14,598 nt of DNA, from the NCBI GenBank assembly GCA_030149585.1, contig JASFBJ010000058.1, forward strand, positions 1 to 14,598. The letters are read 5' to 3'. The notes beneath the pieces are model-generated. The model did not search any database. It was not told the DNA's origin and saw only the letters and a program-made list of their open reading frames with translations. Positions within the stretch are counted from its first letter, which is position 1, and the number at the start of each line of letters is the position of its first letter. Source of the stretch: Desulfobacterales bacterium. Its GTDB lineage: Bacteria; Desulfobacterota; Desulfobacteria; Desulfobacterales; JASFBJ01. Shown piece after piece: positions 14,568-14,598 of the stretch. The translations under genes and the position numbers were made by a program.

Positions 14568-14598
14568 TCCGATTTCATTATAAACTGCAATATCCGGT

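Overview
The window looks like a moderately AT-rich bacterial chromosome, most likely a sulfate-reducing or related member of the Desulfobacterota. That is inference from the gene mix: an exosortase fused to an EpsI domain, a PrsT-like TPR lipoprotein, a small Rieske/cytochrome b pair, a DUF1573 protein that appears to carry selenocysteine, and DNA palindromes scattered between genes. No rRNA, tRNA or CRISPR array was seen.

Left part (1-4173), exopolysaccharide/exosortase locus. It opens inside an exosortase-EpsI fusion gene (N-terminus outside the window) whose last codons run through two GATGCATC-centred palindromes. An inserted block (about 1343-2285) follows. It is bounded by two degenerate direct repeats and carries a TumE toxin / TumA antitoxin pair on the minus strand. 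Beyond it lies a truncated second EpsI fragment with no start codon, and then a WecA/MraY-type polyprenyl-phosphate sugar-phosphate transferase with a long extra membrane domain.

Middle part (4174-9371). A RelE-type toxin and its Phd/YefM antitoxin lie on the minus strand. A tight plus-strand operon follows: a Spy/CpxP-like periplasmic protein, a Rieske iron-sulfur protein, a cytochrome b, and a large TPR lipoprotein resembling PrsT of exosortase systems. It ends in a good hairpin terminator (9315-9371). The Rieske and cytochrome b genes overlap their neighbours by a few bases, so translation is probably coupled.

Right part (9372-14598). On the minus strand, reading from right to left, are priA (replication restart helicase), a secreted DUF1573 protein and a HAD-family phosphatase. 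The DUF1573 gene is interrupted by one in-frame TGA exactly where this family normally has the first cysteine of its CGC motif. The frame stays open for 173 further codons and a hairpin can form just after the TGA, so it is best read as one selenoprotein gene of 263 residues. This is the most notable item in the window. A small secreted/membrane protein on the plus strand and an unassigned repeat-containing tail close the window.

Exosortase-EpsI, WecA-like transferase and PrsT-like TPR protein together fit a cell-surface system that couples polysaccharide export to C-terminal sorting of proteins. No sorted substrate protein is visible here. The Rieske/cytochrome b pair in the same operon as the TPR protein is not explained by that system.
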